64,000 nucleotides of DNA from Desmodesmus armatus (GCA_007449985.2 VIIQ02000724.1:62001-126000), one strand, 5' to 3'. Shown: positions 1 to 15,100, counted from the first letter of the stretch. Program-made: numbers and translations. The notes: a model not told the origin generated them from the letters alone.

Positions 1-180
1 ACAGGCGAGCTTTCCAGTCAATACCACGACTATTGTCCAGCAACAACAGTTTTTTGAACGTCCATCGCGGCCAGACTGTACAGACTGCATGTCTGCCTGC
101 CTGCCTGCCTGCCTGCCGCCCTTGCTTACTCACATGTCTGCCTGTTTATGCTTTTGCGCTGCTGGCCGGCGCCACTGCAG

Positions 181-3100
181 GCCAAGCAGGGTGAGCTTGA
201 GCAGCTGCAGTCCAGCCTGACGGCCGATGCTGCTGCACTGTCACAGCAGCTGAACACCTTTGAGGAACGCAGACAGGGGGCCATACGGGAGCTGCAGGTA
301 TGTCACACACCTGTAATACTGTGGTTGGAAACTTGGTGTGGCTGGTGTATGCAGATGCACTGACTTAGCTGCAGCAGGTCTGACTGATTCTCATCATCCC
401 ATCGGCAAATGCAGCGCGATTGCCAATCAGGTGCCTGCAGCAACAGGCACGCCACGTTGCATGCGCAGGCCCGTTGTTGCTGCCAAGGGTAGGATCGGCA
501 TCTTAGATCCCCTGTACTTATATAACATGCTTGAGTTTGGCTGTATTTCGCCAGGAGCGCGAGGACAAGATTTCAGCTCGTGAGGGCGCTCTGACGGCTT
601 CTCAGGAGGCAGTGGCGGCACAGCAGGGCGCAGCACAAGTAAGCTACAGGCCTGGGAGCTAGATTGCTTTTTATGCGCAGCATCAACCGCAGTTGAGCGC
701 AATTATAGACAAGGTGTGGCGGGTGCCAACATGACGCCATCCCCTCCTATGCCTCAGGGTGACATGCTGGCATTATGCCAGTGCGGTTCAGACGCAGAGG
801 CAGATGCTGCAGCCCATACACTTGTCCATGTCCATGCTGCTGCACCACATCCACCAGACACAACTTCAAGAAGCGACCATATGTATTGCAACACCCTCAG
901 GTTGAGGTTGCCCGCCTTGAGTCCTCCCTGCGGTCCTTGCACAAGCAGCTGGGTGAGGCGGAGGCTGACTACCTCACAGGCACTGACAGGCTGTCAACCC
1001 TGCGCAGGGAGGTGGGTGACACACGCATCAGCTTGTGAGCTGGCTAGGTTGGCATGTCATGCGCACAGGTGTTGAGCAACTTCGCAAGTACAGGCAGGTT
1101 GATGTGCATGTCCCACTGTGTCACCAAACCGCGAGCAATCACCATGACACGTGCAGCGCCAGTGCGGATCATCTTGAACAGCAAAGCTCGCAGCTGCCCT
1201 TGCTGCGCTGCCGTGTTGTGTGATATGTGGGGCCGTATGACTGAGACTCCACAACCACGCTGACTGTTTTGATGTGCAGATTGCGTCTGCTGAGGAGGAG
1301 GTTGACCGCCTCACAGCCAGCAAGGCATCCGCCCAGGCAGAAGCAGACGAGGCTGATGCAGCAGCACAGCAGGCCCTGGAGACAGGGCATGCAGAGGTAG
1401 GGGGCACAGGCACCTGCGCCAGGCACAAGCATCGCCTGCACTGGTTGACCGACACACTCTGTTGTTTTTGCATGCAGCATGGGACGTTGAGCAATTTCTT
1501 GTGTTGTGCTGTGCCGGCCTTTCAGTTATGTGCTTGATCAAGCACATTCATGAGTGATGCTGCAGGGCCTTATACATGTGAAGAGTGCTGCAGATTCTGC
1601 ACCAACCGCGGCACACCAAGCCAGGGTCGCATGCCACATTCCTGCCGTACCACATTACTGAACTCCCACCTGCAGGTGATGAAGCTGCGGCGGCGCTTTG
1701 ACGAGCTGTCAGGGGAGGTGTCCCGCCTCAACCAGCAGCGGGAGCTGCTGCTCACACAGATGGCCGATGAACAGGCAGAGTGGGAGAAGAGGCAGCAGGT
1801 GGGTGGGTTGCACACGCCATAAGCAAAACATGTGCAACAACTGCACACCACTGCACACCACTGCACACCACTGCACCCCCCACACCCTTCACTGCCCTCT
1901 CTCCTTGCACACCCTCTGTCTTACCCCCTTCGCCCTCCGCCCACCTGCCTGCCCTTCATCAGGCTGCGTCGAATGAGCTGGCAGCGCGTGAGTCCTCCGT
2001 GGCCTCCCAGCAGTCCTCCCTGCAGGCTGAGCTGGACGCACTGCTGTCCAAGCAGGAGGAGCGGCTGAGGGCCTGGGAGGGCGGCTGTGCTGACCTGGAG
2101 GCACAGCTGGAGACACGCAGGGCAGCAGTGCAGGCAGAGGAGCAGCGGTGAGTGGGAGCTCAGGACTGGGGCGGAGCCAGGCAGGGGAGAGGAAAAGTGT
2201 TCGCAGATGGACACCCCTTTTGTGTCTGTGTGCTGATACATGTGTTCGCAGCAGTATCCTGGGCACTCTCCGGGTGAAAAGATAATGATGACAAGCATCT
2301 GTCATGTAAGTCTGGGGTGGGGGCTGCTAGGTGTATTGGGTGGCACGCCCCTTGCAACAATGCATTGCCAAAGCAGCGTGAAACACCAGTATCGTGGGTT
2401 TGTGAGGAACCGATCTACAGCAGCAACTCAAGCTGTAAGCTGTGCCGGCTTGGACGGCTGTGACGTGCTGTTGCCAACATCAGGGGTTGCTTTTGCCCTG
2501 TCGTGGCTGCAGGTTGCAGCAGCTGGCAGCCCAGCTGGGTGAGCGGGAGGCAGAGCTGGACAAGCTTCACGAGCAGCTTCAGGCAGAGGTGGCAGCCGCA
2601 AACGCCAAGGCTGCTGCCCAGCAGTCTGAGATGGCTGGCGAGCGCGGGCTGCTCACCAAGCAGGCTGCAGCCATAGATGTTGAGAGGGAGGACTTCAAGG
2701 CCTGGTGTGCTGAGAGGAAGGAGGAGATGACGCGACAGCATAAGGTGGGGGTTGCAGGGGTTTGTGTGTGTGTGTGGGGGGGGGGGGGGGCAGGTTGTTA
2801 GGGGGGGGGGGGGGGCAGGTGGGTGTCTGGGGGTCCGACACACATGTTGGTGAGCCCGGTACGCGTGCATGAGCTTGAAACTCACATCAGCAGCCAACGC
2901 AGGTCAGCCCAGTGCTCTACAAGCAAGAAGAAAAATATGGACCCCCTAGGCGTCTACACTCCATCAAGCATATGCTAGGAGAGAGTCAGCTGTTGACTGT
3001 AACTGTCAGGTCGGCACTGCGAGACTCAGCTGCATGGGCGAATGCTCCCTGACTAGTGCTTGTTGGCAACTCTGCCACTGCTTGCCTGCTGCTGCTACCG

Positions 3101-6100
3101 CTGCTGCTGCTGCTGCTGCAGGAGCGTGAGGCAGCCTTGAGTGAGCTGCAGCACCGGCTGGACCGCCGTGCTGCTGAACTGGATGAGCTCAAGGCATCAA
3201 CCAACGCAGCACTCACACGCAGGTGTGTGCACCCAGTGGTACAGCATCTGGGAGGCGGGGTGCGTCTGCTTTGTCTTCTGGGGGAGGGTTACAGTGGGTG
3301 CATGGGCAAGGCACAGCTTGCTGCCAGCATGCATGCAGCTCAAGGCAAGTGCCCACAACATCTTGTTGAGGAAGCCCCAGGGGAGCTACTAGCATCCATG
3401 TAGCACATGGACGCTGGAAGCAGTGACACCAGTGACATTGCAGGAGTGAGGGTGTGCGAATTGGGGTCGTGCAGCGAGAGAGTGTGTGTATCTTGGCTGC
3501 CTGTCAAGCACGTTGTATGATGCTGGGTCAGCTGAGGTACACATCGTAGACTTGACTCCTGCAAACGCTGGCACTGTGTTGGCTCCAGGGAGTCTGAGAT
3601 TGCGACGCGGGAGTCAGCTGCTGCGGGCGTGGCAGCAGCAGCTGAGGAGCGGCGACGGGAGGCAGAGGCATGGGAGTCACGCATGCGCAAGGTGGGCTGG
3701 CTGGCATCACAGACCTCATTTTCCTCATTATTCTCAAGGCAGCAGTCAGCACTCACCTTGGGCTATGGATGTCCACCTCGCCAGACACAACGTGTGGCTA
3801 AGCTTGGCGTCAGGCACACCAATCAGTGCACCGTGGTGCGGCGGCGGCTGGGCAGTCACGTGCAGCAGCCGTGTGTGCTGTGCTGGTCATCATGACAAGT
3901 CATGTGACGCGTGCAATCCTATGTCATGCAGGCTAATGCTGTGTGTCCTGCTGCTCGGTTTGCAGGAGTTGAATGACAAGGAGGCCCAGCTGATGCGACT
4001 GGAGGGTGACCTGCGGGCTACAGAGTCAGAGCTCAACAATAGGTGAGCCAACACACTGTCGCTGTCACATAGTGACACATCTCAACATGGGTGTTGCAGC
4101 GCGGATGCATGGGGAGCCTGCAGCCTTGACTAGTCAGTGTGCAGCAGTAATAATGTTGAAGAGATGCTACCTGCAATGTGTTGTACAATCCTAGCTGGCT
4201 GCTCATTTGTGCCTACTAGCTGCAGCACTGCCGGTCTGTGCATCGCCCTGTGCAGGAGCCGAGAGCTTGGTGAGCTGCGTGCCCACCTTGCTGAGGACAA
4301 GGGGGCCCTGGAGGGCCTGAGGAAGGAGGTGACCAACACAGACGAGCGCGCCAACAAACAGGTGCGGACTCACGCGACTGCCCTTTTGCATGCTGCCGCT
4401 TGCCCCGCCTGAGCTGCATCCCACCACTGTCTGGAGCGGGGCACATCGCTAGTAGCTCAATGCCACCTTCCCAGACAGTGACAAGCCAGGGTTGCAGGCT
4501 TGCTGCGTGTGTACGTCAAGGTGTCCCAATTCAAAGTGCACGGCTGCTGCTTGCAGTATCACATGGACTTGATTGTGTTGGGCTGGGTTGCGTCCCCAGT
4601 TTACAATGCTGCTCAGGGTTGGCTGGTCTGCAGATTGGAGCATGGCCAGCTGCATGCCACCGTCCCGGATAGGTACAACCTAGGGTTGCAGGCTTGCTGC
4701 ATGTGTGTTTTGAGCATGTGTTGCTGCATGTGTTGTTGTTCATAATCAAGATGCACGGTTGCTGCTTGCAGTTGCGGGCTGCTGAGTCGCTGCGGGACGA
4801 GGTGCGTGCTGAGCGTGATCGCCTGGTGGCGCGTGAGGCTGTGGTGTCTGCTGCTGAGTCCCACCTGGAGGCACAGAAGAGGGACAGCGAGCGGCAGACG
4901 GCTGAGATACAACACGCTCTGCAGGTGTGTGCAGACTGTCTGGGGAGAGGACGCAGCTGTGTGTGCGTGTGTGCGTTGTCTCCAAACACAGTCAGCCTCG
5001 AATGCCTGTCAGTTGAGTTGCTGCGTCACCAAGATGTTCCTGCAGCGCTCTGGCACGTCAAAGATGCCTGCATTTTGTACTGGCTGATAAGCTGTGCTGT
5101 TTGTGTGTGGTATTTGCCAGGTTCTGGAGAAGCAGGAGCAATCCCTCGTTGAGCGCAAGCAGGCTATCGATGCGGCCACAGCAGCTGTCGAGCGCAAGCA
5201 GCAGGAGCTCGGTAACAAAGACGCTGCTCTGGCGGATGCTGCTGCCAAGCTTGAGCACCAGCAGGCGGCAGCAGCCGCTGCTGCTGAGGAGCTCGAGCGG
5301 CAGCGCAAGGCACTGGAAGCGGCACGCAGGGGGCTTGCTGGCGTGGAGGCTGCTCTGGATGCACGGGAGGCGCAGATGGCTGAGAGCTGGGGCCAACTGG
5401 CTGCCAACACTGCCGCACTGAAGGCTGGGGACCTTGACGGCCTGTCCACCCGTGCTACTGTGAGTCAGTTGCTAGGGGTGCAAGTGCAGGCTTTGTGTGT
5501 CCTATGTTGATGGTTGCCACAGACGTCGCGTCGAGACCCTTGAATCCACACAACTGGCCAGGTTGTGACCCAGGCCTGTTGCATATTGCTCGGTGGTACG
5601 TCGCTCGTCACAAGCGTCATGTTAGTACCGCCGAGACTGTCTCGCTGCTGTTGCTGATGAAGGCTGCAGCAAGAAATGATGACACATTGGCCTTCTGGAT
5701 TGGGCCACTGCAACAGCATCTCAGCACCTCAACCCCTCAAACCCACCTCTGCTGCCTGCTGCCTACAGGACTTTGCCGCACCCCATGGCATCCCGGGTGT
5801 CGGCTCCGCCAACAGCAGCAGCTTGGTCCACTACAGCAGCCAGCACAGCAGCACCTCAGGCTTGCTGTTGGACCCCAGCATGCCCCCTGACGTCCTGGCC
5901 GTCACCCTGGCGGCCAAAAGGGCGGCACTCATGGAGCGGGAAAGCGCACTGCAGGTGGGGCAGCTGCCTTGATCGCTGTATTCATGCATCATGCAAGGCC
6001 GTGCGGTTGAATGCTGTTTCGCTGTTTACTTGCAGGCTATCAGGCCCTCTGTGACCCTTTACTTGAACTGCTTCGCAGTGTGTGCATGTTCCGTACTGCT

Positions 6101-9100
6101 ACTTGCTAATGGGCAGTATAGTGCCAGCACCACATGGTCTCATGCCTGTGCAGTGGCATCACGCTCACATAGCTCACTGGCCCTACTGCTGTCGCTGCCA
6201 CTGTGCTTCCTTCTGGTCCCTCTGTGCCCTCATGCCCCCACCATCCACAGCGCTGGGCTGTGTCGCTGGACATGGCAGCTGCACGGCTGCAAAGCAGCAG
6301 CGGTGCCGTCAAGCGTCAGCAGAATGAGGCGGCTGGCAGGTCTGCTGCGCTGGAGGCGCAGGCGGCCTCACTGTCTGCCCGCCAGGCTGAGCTGGACGGG
6401 CTCAGCAGGGAGCTCACCAAGGACAGGAGCCTGCTGGAACAACTGGCAGGACAGCTGGAGGTGGGTGGGGGGTGTAAGTCAAGGGGAATTACATCATTTC
6501 ATGTAGAAACAGATTCTGGCTTCGTGCAAAGAAGCACGGCACTGGTTGTCTTGAGCACGCACGCACTGCAGTAGGTAGGGTTCAGATTCTACGTGTTGCA
6601 AACTTGGACTTGATATTGACCTGCCCCCCTCAAAACAAACCATGTGGCCACATGTACAGGACAAGCGGCGGACCTTGGAGGCCCTCGAATCGCGCATGTC
6701 TGGCAGCAGGAATGAGGTAGCAGCAGCCGAGGCGAGTGTGTCTGCAGCTGAGGCTGCAGTGTCCAAGCGTGAGACGCAGGTGGCTGCCGAGGCTGCTGCA
6801 GCGGCTGACAAAGCTGCAGAAGCTGAGAGGTGTGTTGAGCTAGCAGCTGACGGCACTGTGGTACATGTCCGCTCTGTAGCCTCCTCGTCCCTGCCGCCAG
6901 TCCCATTGCATGTTGCTGGTGCTTCCTGCGGCAAGCGCTGCTGTGACTTCTTTTGACCGGCTCGGCAATGTTGCAGTGTGCTGTGCGCGATGGTGGCGGT
7001 ATAGCGCAGTGTAGTACAGGCATGGCGGACAGAGTACTATCACAGCAACAGCCAGCGAGGCGCGCAAACACTGCTGGGTAGTGCTTTCAACCAACCGTCA
7101 ACTACACCTCCTGCGCTTCCCTTGCAGGCGTCTCAGGGAGGCAGCTGAGCGTGAGGATGAGGTGCGGGCCGCCCAAGCAGAGGTCAACGAAGCACGGGCA
7201 CAGCTGACTGCACGTGCAGCAGAGGTGGGTGGGTGGTGCTGTCATCATCATGTTACACGTTTTCCAGCAGGGTCATTGCGCCAAAGCATTGCTTAGCAAC
7301 AAATCTACCTAGGTGCCTCAAACAGCACCACCAGACAAAAACTGGGAAAGCTTTGCAGCTCCCCAGTGTCTGGGCCAGTTGTGGCCGCTCAACAGCAAAT
7401 GCATCAACAACAGCATGGGACTGACTGTCATGCAGGTGGTGCTGTGCTGTAGATAAACAGGGTGCAGGCCACAGCCGGCACATTTTATGGTCATGTCGTA
7501 TCCGCAACAAGTGCGACGTGATTGCATGACCGCGCAAACAGGGGCCTCTTGTGCTGCTAGCAGGCGTTTGGCGTTGTGCAGCTTGCAGTTGTGCAACATA
7601 CATGTGCCAGTAACAGTAGGCAAGTTTGGACCCTGCTTTCCAATAGCCGGCAGCAATATGCTGCATGGAAGCAATGTGGGCCGTGTTGTTGCAGCATCAT
7701 CACTCTTCACAACTCTGTCCAGCCAGCCGCTCCCACACTGCCTCTGAACTGTTGTTATCCTGTCAGGTGGAGGCCCATGCAGGGCTGATTGCTCGTGCTG
7801 AGCAGGAGGCAGCCCGGCTAGCTGAGGAGCGGCAGGCCGTCTCCCTACGGGCAGCACAGTTGGCGGCACAGGTCAGTGAGGCGCACCCAATGGCTTTCCG
7901 GGCCACTTAGTACCTGTATTGCACAGTGGGGTCAGCAGGTTGGTTCTGCCATCATGCACCTTGTTTGTTCATAAACAGCAGCCTCATCCATACGGCTAAG
8001 ATGCGGCTAAGATGCGGCTAAGTTAGCTACAGGTGCAACGTTAATGTGTACGGTGTATGTGTGTATCTTGCAGGAGGAGGCTCTGCGGGTGCAGACCTCA
8101 GCCACCGACAAGAAGGAGGCTGAGCTGACGGCTGAGGCAGCACGGTGAGGACTGCTGCATGCTGGCAGTCATGTCATCATCATGACGTAATGTAACAGTA
8201 ACAGTAACAGTAATCATCATTCGCCCATGATTCACCCCCGGCAACAGGCTTGGCCAGTATTATCGGGGCTTCAGGAGCCTTGAAGCATCAATGCTTGCAG
8301 CAGTCATCATCATGACGTGATGTAACAGTAACAGTAACAGTAATCTACATTCGCCCATGATTCAGCCCCGGCAACAGGGCTGGGCAGTATTATCGGGGCT
8401 TCAGGAGCCTTGAAGCATCAATGCTTGCAGCAGCTTCACCTGCCGCCCAAAGACAATTGCATGTTTTACCAGCCATCATGCACAGGGCAACATGCAACAT
8501 CAGACCACCATGCACGCCCCAGCTGATTTGTAACTCACACAAACACACACGCATGTCCACTTGCTGCTTGTAGCGTATCATCTGAGCTGGCGGCGCTGCA
8601 GTCCCGCCTCTCCCAGGCTGAGCGCCTGGCTCGCCTGGAGGTGGAGCTCGCGTCACGGGAGGCTGAGGCGCGACTCAAGGTGCGGTGTATCAATGTCATT
8701 AGATCCTGCCCCGTGCCCGTTTGCTGTGTCTTTTTGACACTGCACTGATTATGCAGCATAGGTACCTCTGTGCTGCAAGCATTTCACGCTTGCTGACAGG
8801 TGGCAGTCTGCAGGTCGTGTGAAATGGACCACACACCCACATGGTGCTGCCCTCAAAACCCATGCCAACAAATTGCGGTGATTAGAGCGGCGGCTGTGGG
8901 TTCACAACGCAACCATCTGGAAGCAACCCACCGCAACCCTTGTTGCCCGGCCCTGCGCATGCCCCCTGCTTCTGCAGGAAGAAGCGATGAACAAGTCCAC
9001 TGCTGTGCTGGAGTCCAGCCAGGCCAAGCTTGAGGCTGAGCAAAAGCAGCTCAAGGCAGAACGAGAGTGGCTGACCGAGCAGCAGCGCACACTCACCAAC

Positions 9101-12100
9101 GACCAGGCAACACTGGCCGCTTGGCGCAGTGACCAGGTGCGATGAACCCACTGCCTCAGCACCAAGCGCTCAATTCGTGACCACACAACAGGCACACACC
9201 TGTGTGCATCAGTGCATCGCTACGTCGGAAAGTTGGCTGAGGTTTTGAAAGAGCCGTACGAGAATAACCCCTCTTCCGGAGGCCTCTTCCGGCCTGTTGG
9301 AAGAGCCGTGTCGGAAGGGGGGGTGTGCGGGAAGAGGGATGTCGGAAGGCGATGTCGTTCTGAAAGAGGGGGGACCGTATTCTGAAATAGCGTGGTCTTC
9401 CGAAATAGCCTGCCAGACGTGTGCCAGAAGAACCCCCTCTCTCAAAAGCGCGGTTTCAACACAACGGCGATAACGACGGCAATTAAACTGCTTGGATTGC
9501 TTTGTTCAATGTTTACGTTTGCTGCAATTAGCTGCTACGCTGTACTCGTCGGACAGTGGCCCTCAAATTGACCAGTTTGCTGACACATTGACTGGGTGAA
9601 GCTGTGCAAGTACAGCAGCTCAACCCTTCTGAAACGACAGTTACCAACTCGTTTGGCTGCTTTGTGTGGCAAGCTGCAAGCTCTGGCCTGCGTTTGGGCT
9701 GGTGCTGCAGCTTGCTGCCTTGCTGAGGCAACATCAGCAGCGGACAGCTGCTGACAACTTGCTTCTCTGTACCTGTAGGCAGGTATGGCCAAGAAGTGGT
9801 CCTATTGATGTGATGCTGAAGTGATCAGCATCTGCAGCTGCCCTGAACAGCACCACACTAACACGTCTACTGCATTTGACCGAAGCACTATGAGGGCACC
9901 ACCACATGGTGTTGACTGTGTGACTTGTAGCATAGTACACCAACAGGTCTGCAAGTGCTGTTGCCCTTATCAGCACAAGCTGCTGCAGTGATGGGCTACT
10001 GTCTGCAGCTGCTGAGGCTCAGGGGACCTTCCAGTTGGCAGCACACCAGGTTGCAGCTGCATTGGCTGCAGCTGCTGCTCTCTGTGCCTGGCACTTGTTG
10101 CTGCTGCCCTGGCTGCACTTGTGCTGCTGCCCCGACTGTACTTGCTGCTGTCTGTGCCTGGCAAGCACTCAAGTGGCTTGCAAGCGCCACTGCAGCAGCA
10201 GCATCGGGGGTCCACCTAGGTCCACCTACCCAGCATGCTTCATCGCAAGCTGCCATGCACCTGCTGCTGCTGTCCCCTGGCTGCCTGACACAGCACTAAG
10301 CACTATTCTGAAACAGCTCTACAGGCTCATCTGAAACAGCCCTGCGGGAAGAACCCCTTCTTTCGACATTGCCATTCCCGGCCTGCGAGAAGAACTGTCT
10401 TAGAAGAACCCCCCACCCCTATTGAGCCTGAAACGGCCTATTCCAGGCCTTCCACACGCCCTCTTCCAGCAGACCCGCCCTCTCCCGGAAGACCCCCCCC
10501 CCGAATTGCCGTTCCGGAAGAGGGGGTCTTCCGGCCTCTTCCAGCACGCGAGTCCTGAAAGAGGGGGCTCTATGGTCTTCAATTCCGGAATAGCCTCTTT
10601 CGACAGACCGAAAACGCTCTTTCAAAAGAGCGGTCAAAATTCCGACGTAGGCTAATGGCTGCAGGTGTTGTGCGGCAGACCACCACCTGCATGATGCGCG
10701 GCACCCCGTCTTGCAAAAGGGGAAGCTGCGTGGTGGGTGCCAGCACAGGCTGCACCAATATTTCCATGGACTTGCGTATAGAAAGCACTTTCCATTGCCG
10801 TGGTTCAGCAAGTTAGCGTTAGGGTTTAGGGTTCAAACCCTAGGAAAACCCTTATTACTGTACCAGTGCCCATGAGTTGCGTTGTAAAGAAATTATCTGT
10901 TGCTGGCCATCCAGGCTGCTGCGCTTGAGGAGCTGGGCTCACGCGATGCTGAGCTGTCGGCACAGAAGGCGGCCTTGGAGGAGCGGGGCGCTGAGCTGGA
11001 GGCTTGGGCAGCACAGGTGAGCAGGGATTAGGGTTCAGGGTTAGGGGTGCAAGGACCGTGGGCAGGCACCTGGGAAAGAGGTTCAAACGGCGTGAGCGTG
11101 CCTAGAAAAGTGACCGCAATCAGTGCAGTGATGTTGTGACTTTGGCGAGTGACCTGCAGTTGCATTCCCAACACATCCTGCGGGGTTTGGTGTCTGACAC
11201 TGCCCTTGGCAATCAGTCAAAGCACACAGGCGCTGCCGTGTTGAAAGACGGGGAGCTGCAGTATTGGTGCCAGCACAGGCTGCGCCAGTTGGACCTTCGT
11301 ATAGAAAGCACTTTCCACCGCTGTGTTTCAGCAAGTCAAGGTTAGCGTTTAGGGGTTAACCCTAGGAAAACTCTAAAGCCTGTACCAGTGCCCATGAATC
11401 GCTCTCATTCCCAACACTTCCTGCGGGGGTTGGTGTACTGCCCTTGGCAGTCAGTTGAAGCACACAGGCGCGACCAATGCCTTGTCTTGCAGGCCGCAAA
11501 TCGGTTGTCCCCCCTTTCAGTCCTGTTCTCCCAATCCCCGGCCCCGCTTCCTCATGGCTCGTGAATGTTCTGCTGCTGCCTGTCCTGTGACTGCCTGCAG
11601 CTGACCGCTCGTGAGGCCAGCGTGTCTCAGGCCGAGACATCCGTCAAGCAGCAGAGTGAGCACATGGAGGCAGCAGCTCAGCTCACACAGCGTGAGGCAG
11701 AGGTAAGCCAGCAGCGGAGGTGCCGGCCCTGTACACTGCCAGCCAGCTACCATGCAATTGCAATTCGCCCGTCTTTGGCTTGATTTTTTTGGTGGCATTG
11801 GGGGACGTCTCCTGCGCTACTTTTTTGCTCAAACAAGACGGTATCGTGAAGCTCTGCGTCTGTGATTGGGGAATGGCATGGGCTGCTGCTGCAGGAGCTG
11901 CTGAGTGAGCGCGCCCGCCTTGCGGCTGAGGTTGAGAGCCTGAAGGCATCAACGGCCGCAGAGTTTGTCAGCAGCAAGGCAGAGCTGGGGGCTCAGCGGG
12001 AGAGGCTGGAGCAGCAGGCGGCAGACCTGGCGGCCAGGACTGAGGCGCTGGCAGCTGGTGAGAAATTGCCTAAGTTTGCTGGTTTGCTGTCCAGCAATGT

Positions 12101-15100
12101 GATTCCCACAGGGCACTGTGTGTGGAAGGCCTTGTGCGTGGACGGCGATTGGCTGCTTGAGGGCTTCAAAGCGCATTGTCAGGGCAATAACAACCACAGC
12201 GGCCACATAACAAAACAAGCAAACCCTAAGCATGACTGCAAGCAAGGAGCGAGCGGTGTGTAGTGTGGGCCACCATGCAGTCGGTGGTGAATGTGTGCTG
12301 TCTGTGTGTCTGTGTGCAGGCGAGGGCGCCCTGAAGTCTGCTCAGCTGGAGCTGCAGCTGCAGAGCCGCAAGCAGGAGGCTGAGGTGGAGATGGTGCAGG
12401 CAAAGCTGCAGCAGCAGGCAGCCGCACTGGTAAGCAGCAGACCAATCACACAGGAGTGCCCGGCACTCTGGAGGCTGTAGTTTGACTGCAATCAGTCTTT
12501 GTGGGTCTGTCTGGGGCTCTCAAATGCTGTCAAGTATGTAAAGATCATCAACCCGTGGTGGCTGGGCCATTGGTACCATCATGTGCTACTGCATATGTGA
12601 TGCGCTCTGCAGGAGTCACAGCGAGCCGAGCTCGACCAGTTGAGCCAGACCCTGGCCTCCGAGCGGGACTCCTTGGAAGCTGCAGCCGCCGCCCTGCAGG
12701 AGCAGCAGCAGCAGCAGGCTGCGGCAGCCGCGGATCTGTCTGCGCGCGAGGCCGGCTTGGAGAGCCGTGCGGCATCTCTGCAGAGCCAGGCTGCTGCTGT
12801 GCAGGCGGCACAGGCGGCTGCACTGAAGCAGCTGGACAGCTTTGAGGCTAGCCTCAAGAGCAAGCTGGAGGGGCAACAGAAGCAGGTGTGCAGGGAGCGG
12901 GACAGCAGGACGAGGGGGGGGGGGGGGCAGTTGCTGAGTCTTCATGTTGATGCACCCCTGCAACAGGAACAGTTGTCATAGCATTTTGATGCATGTCGCT
13001 TGCAGTTGCATTGTACCTCCTAGCAGTGGGTTTGAAAATTACATATTTCCGAAGCCTAGCGCTAGGCTACGACATACAGCCTCATGTTTGCCTTGCCGCT
13101 GACCCACCCTTATTCTGTCTGTTGTCCTGCTGTACATGTTTGTTGTGTGACTGACAGGTGTCTGAGCTTCTGTCCCATGGCATGTCTGATGTTGTGGAGC
13201 GCGCGTCTGAGCTGTCGCAGCGGCAGGAGCGGCTGCTGCAAGAAGTCACTCACAGCAGCAACAGCATGACGGCAGCAATGAAGCAGCAGCAGTGAGTGTG
13301 ATAGTGACGTCATTGCGAAGGAGCCATGTGTGTGCGCTGCACTCCTTCATGAAAATCTGGGTGCCGGAGATTGGCAGTCAGGCATGCAGACCTGCATTGC
13401 AACATGTTGAACAGCAGGAATTGGCATGTCCACGCGCAGAGCTGCAAGCCATCATGACCAGCAGTGTTGGCTTGCTCTGCTTGCCTCCTTCACCAAGTGC
13501 ACACACTATTTGCACCCCCACCCCCCCCAAACACACACATCATGGTACAATCTACTTGAATAACCTTCACATCCACTACCAATGTTGCAAGTCCCAACTC
13601 CACCTTCAACCCTGCGTCACGCCCCCCCCCCCCTCCTCCCTCTCCTCCCTCCCACAGGAGCAAGCTCGCCAGTGAGTTGGAGCTTGCTGAGGTGAAGGCG
13701 GGTGCTGAGCTGCAGCTGAGGGCCAAACTCATGGAGGCACAGCAGGCGGAGCTGGCCAGGCGGGAGGTGAGCAGCCCGGGGTGGTCATGCAGTCTTGGTT
13801 AGTTGAGAGTCGCTGGAGTGGGTGTGCGCGCCGCAATGCACCTCAAAGACGCACCCAGGAGTGCCACAGATGCGCACATCCGGCCAGCAGCAGGCGTTTC
13901 AGCAACACGCTGGTTGCGCCTGATGTGTGTGACAAATTCATTGACTGGCCTGACCCAGGCCCTGACGGTGTGCATAAACATGACGTCATCAAATCACAGC
14001 GGCGTATGCTGGCAGCACAGCAGGGCCACAGCGGAAACAAACATGTCCAATTCAGCATTTCAGGCCAAGCTGCAACGTGTGTTGCGTCCCTCACGCACCC
14101 GCCCATGCATGCCTGTGCCGCCCTGCAGGCTGTCCTGGCTGAACGTGAGACCAAGCTGACTGCTGCTGAAGAGGCGGCGCGGGCGGCAACCGTCGCAGCA
14201 CGTGACAGGGCTGCTGCCGCGCAGTCAGCTCAGCAGGAGGTGGAGCGAGCAATGACTGCACAGCGGCAGCAGCTTGAACAGGTGAGTTTTCCCCCTTGAA
14301 CATGTGAGTATCATCAGCAGTATCATCAGCAGTCCTCCGCTGTCCTGCGTCACCTGCGGCTCCCACACAGGCGCACACTTGTTGTTGGCGTAAATGAGGG
14401 CCCTCATCATTTGTGTGATGACGAGGACGCTCACCTACGTCAGCAACACATGTGCCCGTGTGTAGGACCACCGTTGACACGGAGTGGTGGGAACTTGCTT
14501 CAAGGCCAAAAGTGCAGCTTGAACTGGAAGACATACACGTGCACATGCACACAGAGTCCTTGGACCAACGCACCTCACCACACCCTTATACGTATATACC
14601 ACCGGCTGTCGCTGCCTGTGCTGCTGTTCAGTTGCGTGAGGCTGTTGCGTCAGATCAGGCCCGTGTGTCCAGCCAGGCTGGCCAGCTAGAGGCCTGGCAG
14701 TCGCAGCTGGCTGAGCAGCAGGCCAGGCTGGAGGAGCTGGAGGCGACAGCGGCAGAGGCACTGGCAGAGGCACGGGACGCAGCAGCAGCGGCACTGCAGG
14801 AGCGAGACCAGGTAGGTTGTGGGTGGCTGGAGGTTGATTGAGGCTGTGTGTTGAGGAACCAGGCGCATGTTGGGGTGTCCTTATGCAGCCTGTGCTCTGT
14901 TAGGCATAGCGATACCAGCCCCCGGCACCTGCCTGTTGCCTCACCCGCTGCTGTTACAATACCTGTGCCTGCATCAAATCATTATCCAGCCTCAAGGTCC
15001 GCTTGCCACGTGCTGAACTGTGCTGTGCTGTGCTGTGCTATGCTATGCTGTGTGCTGTGTCAGGCTCGTGCCCAGGTTGAGGCTGCCAAGCAGCAGCTGG

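Noticed and set aside
8173..8433. CRISPR-like or tRNA-like structure
   Set aside because: Only two adjoining 130-bp copies occur, without spacers or cloverleaf features. It is a tandem duplication in an intron.
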